Origin: UBA1151 sp963579925
GTDB lineage: Bacteria > Chloroflexota > Dehalococcoidia > Lucifugimonadales > Lucifugimonadaceae
Assembly: GCA_963579925.1 (NCBI GenBank)
Contig: CAUZJA010000131.1
Location: 1 to 7,912, forward strand
Length of the DNA stretch: 7,912 nucleotides
Direction of reading: 5' to 3'
Position numbers and translations under genes: made by a program. The notes under the pieces are model-generated. The model saw nothing but the letters and a program-made list of their open reading frames with translations, had not been told where the DNA came from and searched no databases. Numbering within the stretch: the stretch's first letter is position 1; every line of letters starts with the position of its first letter. Below are positions 6,581 to 7,912 of this stretch, piece after piece.

Positions 6581-7630
6581 TTGGCCGCTACGGAAATCAG
6601 TAAAGACTCAATCCCGGTAGATAAGTACCAGCGGCCGCTGCGCGACCTTCGTATCTCCGTCACCGACAGGTGCAACTTCCGCTGCCCGTACTGCATGCCC
6701 GCAGAGATCTACGGCGCGCGGTACGAATTCCTGCCTCGAGCAGACATCCTCACGTTTGAGGAAATCGCCAGGTTCACAAGACTGTTCACAAGCCTTGGTG
6801 TCACTAAAGTGCGCCTCACCGGCGGTGAGCCACTGATTCGCGCCGATGTATCTGATCTCATCGGGATGCTGAATGTCATCCCGGGCGTGCAGGACCTCAC
6901 GCTGACAACCAATGGATATCTGCTGGAGAAGTTTGCCGATCAACTGGTGGACGCAGGCCTTCGACGGATAACCGTCAGCCTCGATAGCCTGGACGAGGAC
7001 GTCTACAAGCAGATGAACGGCCGTAACTTCGGTACGGAGCATGTGCTCAAGGGCATCGCTGCAGCAGAGAACGCCGGACTATCGCCTATCAAGATCAACG
7101 CTGTGGTCGAAAAGGGAATCAACGATCACACGCTGGTCGATCTGGCAAAGCATTTCAAAGGCACCGGCCACATCCTCAGATTCATTGAGTTTATGGACGT
7201 AGGCAACCTCAACGGCTGGAACATGGATAAAGTGGTGCCTGCACAGGACATCATTGATTTGATTCGTGCTGAGCTGCCATTGGAGCCGGTTGAGCCGAAT
7301 TACGTTGGCGAAGTGGTTCGGCGCTGGAAGTATTCAGACGGCGGAGGCGAGATTGGCGTGATCACGTCTGTCACGGAGCCATTTTGCGGCGACTGTACTC
7401 GCGCTCGATTGTCTACCGACGGCAAGTTGGTCACCTGTCTGTTCGCAGAGGACGGCATTGACCTGCGAGGCCCCATGAGGGCAGGGGCGACAGATGAAGA
7501 GCTGCTTGATCTGATATCCGGCACATGGAAGAGCCGGACCGATCGCTACTCAGAAGAGCGTACGGCAATTCTCAATTCAGGAGATGAGCGACCCGCCAAG
7601 AAGATAGAGATGTACCAGATCGGCGGCTGA
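6581..7630 (+). CDS. moaA: GTP 3',8-cyclase MoaA (radical SAM, molybdenum cofactor biosynthesis)
   Basis: MoaA carries out the first committed step of molybdopterin synthesis, converting GTP to 3',8-cyclo-7,8-dihydro-GTP with radical SAM chemistry; MoaC then makes cyclic pyranopterin monophosphate. The predicted protein has 349 residues, near the usual 320-350. The SAM cluster motif is C31-x3-C35-x2-C38 in DRCNFRCPYCMP, and the SAM-binding GGEP is at 81-84. The C-terminal cluster that binds GTP is C269-x2-C272-x13-C286. The protein ends in the family's Gly-Gly tail (348-349), which is needed for activity in studied members. Every expected cysteine is present, so it should be functional. The start is a TTG with GGAAA ten bases upstream. 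No other moa genes are in the window. The 82-base gap after rdgB has no clear terminator or promoter, so the two may be co-transcribed. Confidence 0.97.
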   Translation: MAATEISKDSIPVDKYQRPLRDLRISVTDRCNFRCPYCMPAEIYGARYEFLPRADILTFEEIARFTRLFTSLGVTKVRLTGGEPLIRADVSDLIGMLNVIPGVQDLTLTTNGYLLEKFADQLVDAGLRRITVSLDSLDEDVYKQMNGRNFGTEHVLKGIAAAENAGLSPIKINAVVEKGINDHTLVDLAKHFKGTGHILRFIEFMDVGNLNGWNMDKVVPAQDIIDLIRAELPLEPVEPNYVGEVVRRWKYSDGGGEIGVITSVTEPFCGDCTRARLSTDGKLVTCLFAEDGIDLRGPMRAGATDEELLDLISGTWKSRTDRYSEERTAILNSGDERPAKKIEMYQIGG

Positions 7631-7645
7631 TCTAGCTTTCGATCA
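7628..7645. terminator. Weak inverted repeat at the convergent moaA / unknown-gene junction
   Basis: TGATC (7628-7632) and GATCA (7641-7645) pair around an eight-base loop. The stem overlaps both stop codons. It is only five pairs, is A/T-containing and lacks a strong U-run, so it is at best a poor bidirectional terminator. No better candidate is visible at this junction. Confidence 0.15.
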
Positions 7646-7912
7646 TCTCACTTACGGCACGTGTTTTCTTGCGCCTGCTCTGCATGTCTTCCAGATACCT
7701 GGGTCCGTAAGTTCTCGCCACCGCACCCCGTAGCTCAATAGAGCCAAACGGCGTTGCAAGTGGCACCGTTGCGCCGTAGCTGTGTAGAAGTGCCCCGTCT
7801 GGACGGCCAAGGAACTCACCAACTAGCACCATCTCAGGTGCACGCCTCTGATGCCGGGCGAGCGCGGCCTTAACATCCTCAGGCGAAGTTTCCACTGTGC
7901 GGATGTTCAAGA
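7632..7912 (-). CDS. Unrecognised protein, C-terminal fragment (cut by right edge)
   Basis: A frame stays open on the minus strand from the right edge to a TAG at 7634-7632, giving about 93 residues. A TTG at 7910 could be its start, but so close to the edge it may equally be an internal leucine. I recognise no family. The visible part has a charged first third, then a mixed hydrophobic segment (VLVGEFLG, PLATPFGSIEL) suggestive of beta strands, and a basic tail (QSRRKKTR) before the end. There is no signal peptide or membrane helix. Codon use looks like its neighbours', and the absence of an alternative gene here supports it being real. Its stop lies one base from the moaA stop. Confidence 0.6.
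   Translation of the reverse strand, partial: LNIRTVETSPEDVKAALARHQRRAPEMVLVGEFLGRPDGALLHSYGATVPLATPFGSIELRGAVARTYGPRYLEDMQSRRKKTRAVSEMIES

Noticed and set aside
1..7912. Defence system, CRISPR array, prophage, integrase, tRNA or insertion sequence
   Set aside because: No spaced direct repeats, transposase or phage-like genes, or cloverleaf sequences were seen; the gene content is respiratory and housekeeping.

Overview
The window is ordinary-looking bacterial chromosome, about half G+C, densely packed and with little intergenic DNA. It carries a complete aa3/caa3-type cytochrome c oxidase operon on the minus strand, flanked by housekeeping genes. No taxonomic marker is present. The protein style, the frequent GTG/TTG starts and the intergenic TTCGAC-type repeats fit a marine Chloroflexota lineage (SAR202/Dehalococcoidia-like), but this is an impression, not a demonstrated assignment.

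Layout. At 1-551 (+) is the C-terminal part of a Gfo/Idh/MocA-family oxidoreductase cut by the left edge. At 552-832 is a convergent intergenic stretch with a long nested inverted repeat and a diverged partial copy of its core. At 833-5685 (-), transcribed right to left, lies the oxidase operon in the canonical ctaCDEF order: coxB (subunit II, lipoprotein with CuA and two c-type heme domains), coxA (subunit I), coxC (subunit III) and coxD (subunit IV). Divergent from it, at 5851-7630 (+), are rdgB/HAM1 (house-cleaning NTP pyrophosphatase) and moaA (molybdenum cofactor biosynthesis). At 7632-7912 (-) is the C-terminal end of a gene I do not recognise, whose stop lies one base from the moaA stop.

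How the genes work together. The four cox products form one membrane complex that takes electrons from the c-type hemes of CoxB through CuA to heme a and the heme a3/CuB site of CoxA, reducing O2 to water while pumping protons. All metal ligands and the D- and K-channel residues I could check are present, so the enzyme should be active and proton-pumping. No heme A synthesis or assembly genes (ctaA, ctaB, cox11-like) lie in the window. rdgB and moaA have no evident functional link to respiration; they share the divergent promoter region.

Most unusual points: CoxB carries two cytochrome c domains in tandem; CoxC appears to have about 60 extra residues (two predicted membrane helices) between two normally adjacent conserved blocks; the coxB and rdgB promoters appear to overlap at their -10 elements; and nearly every gene start is GTG or TTG. 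I see no tRNA, rRNA, CRISPR array, transposase or defence-type system, and no clearly novel multi-gene system.
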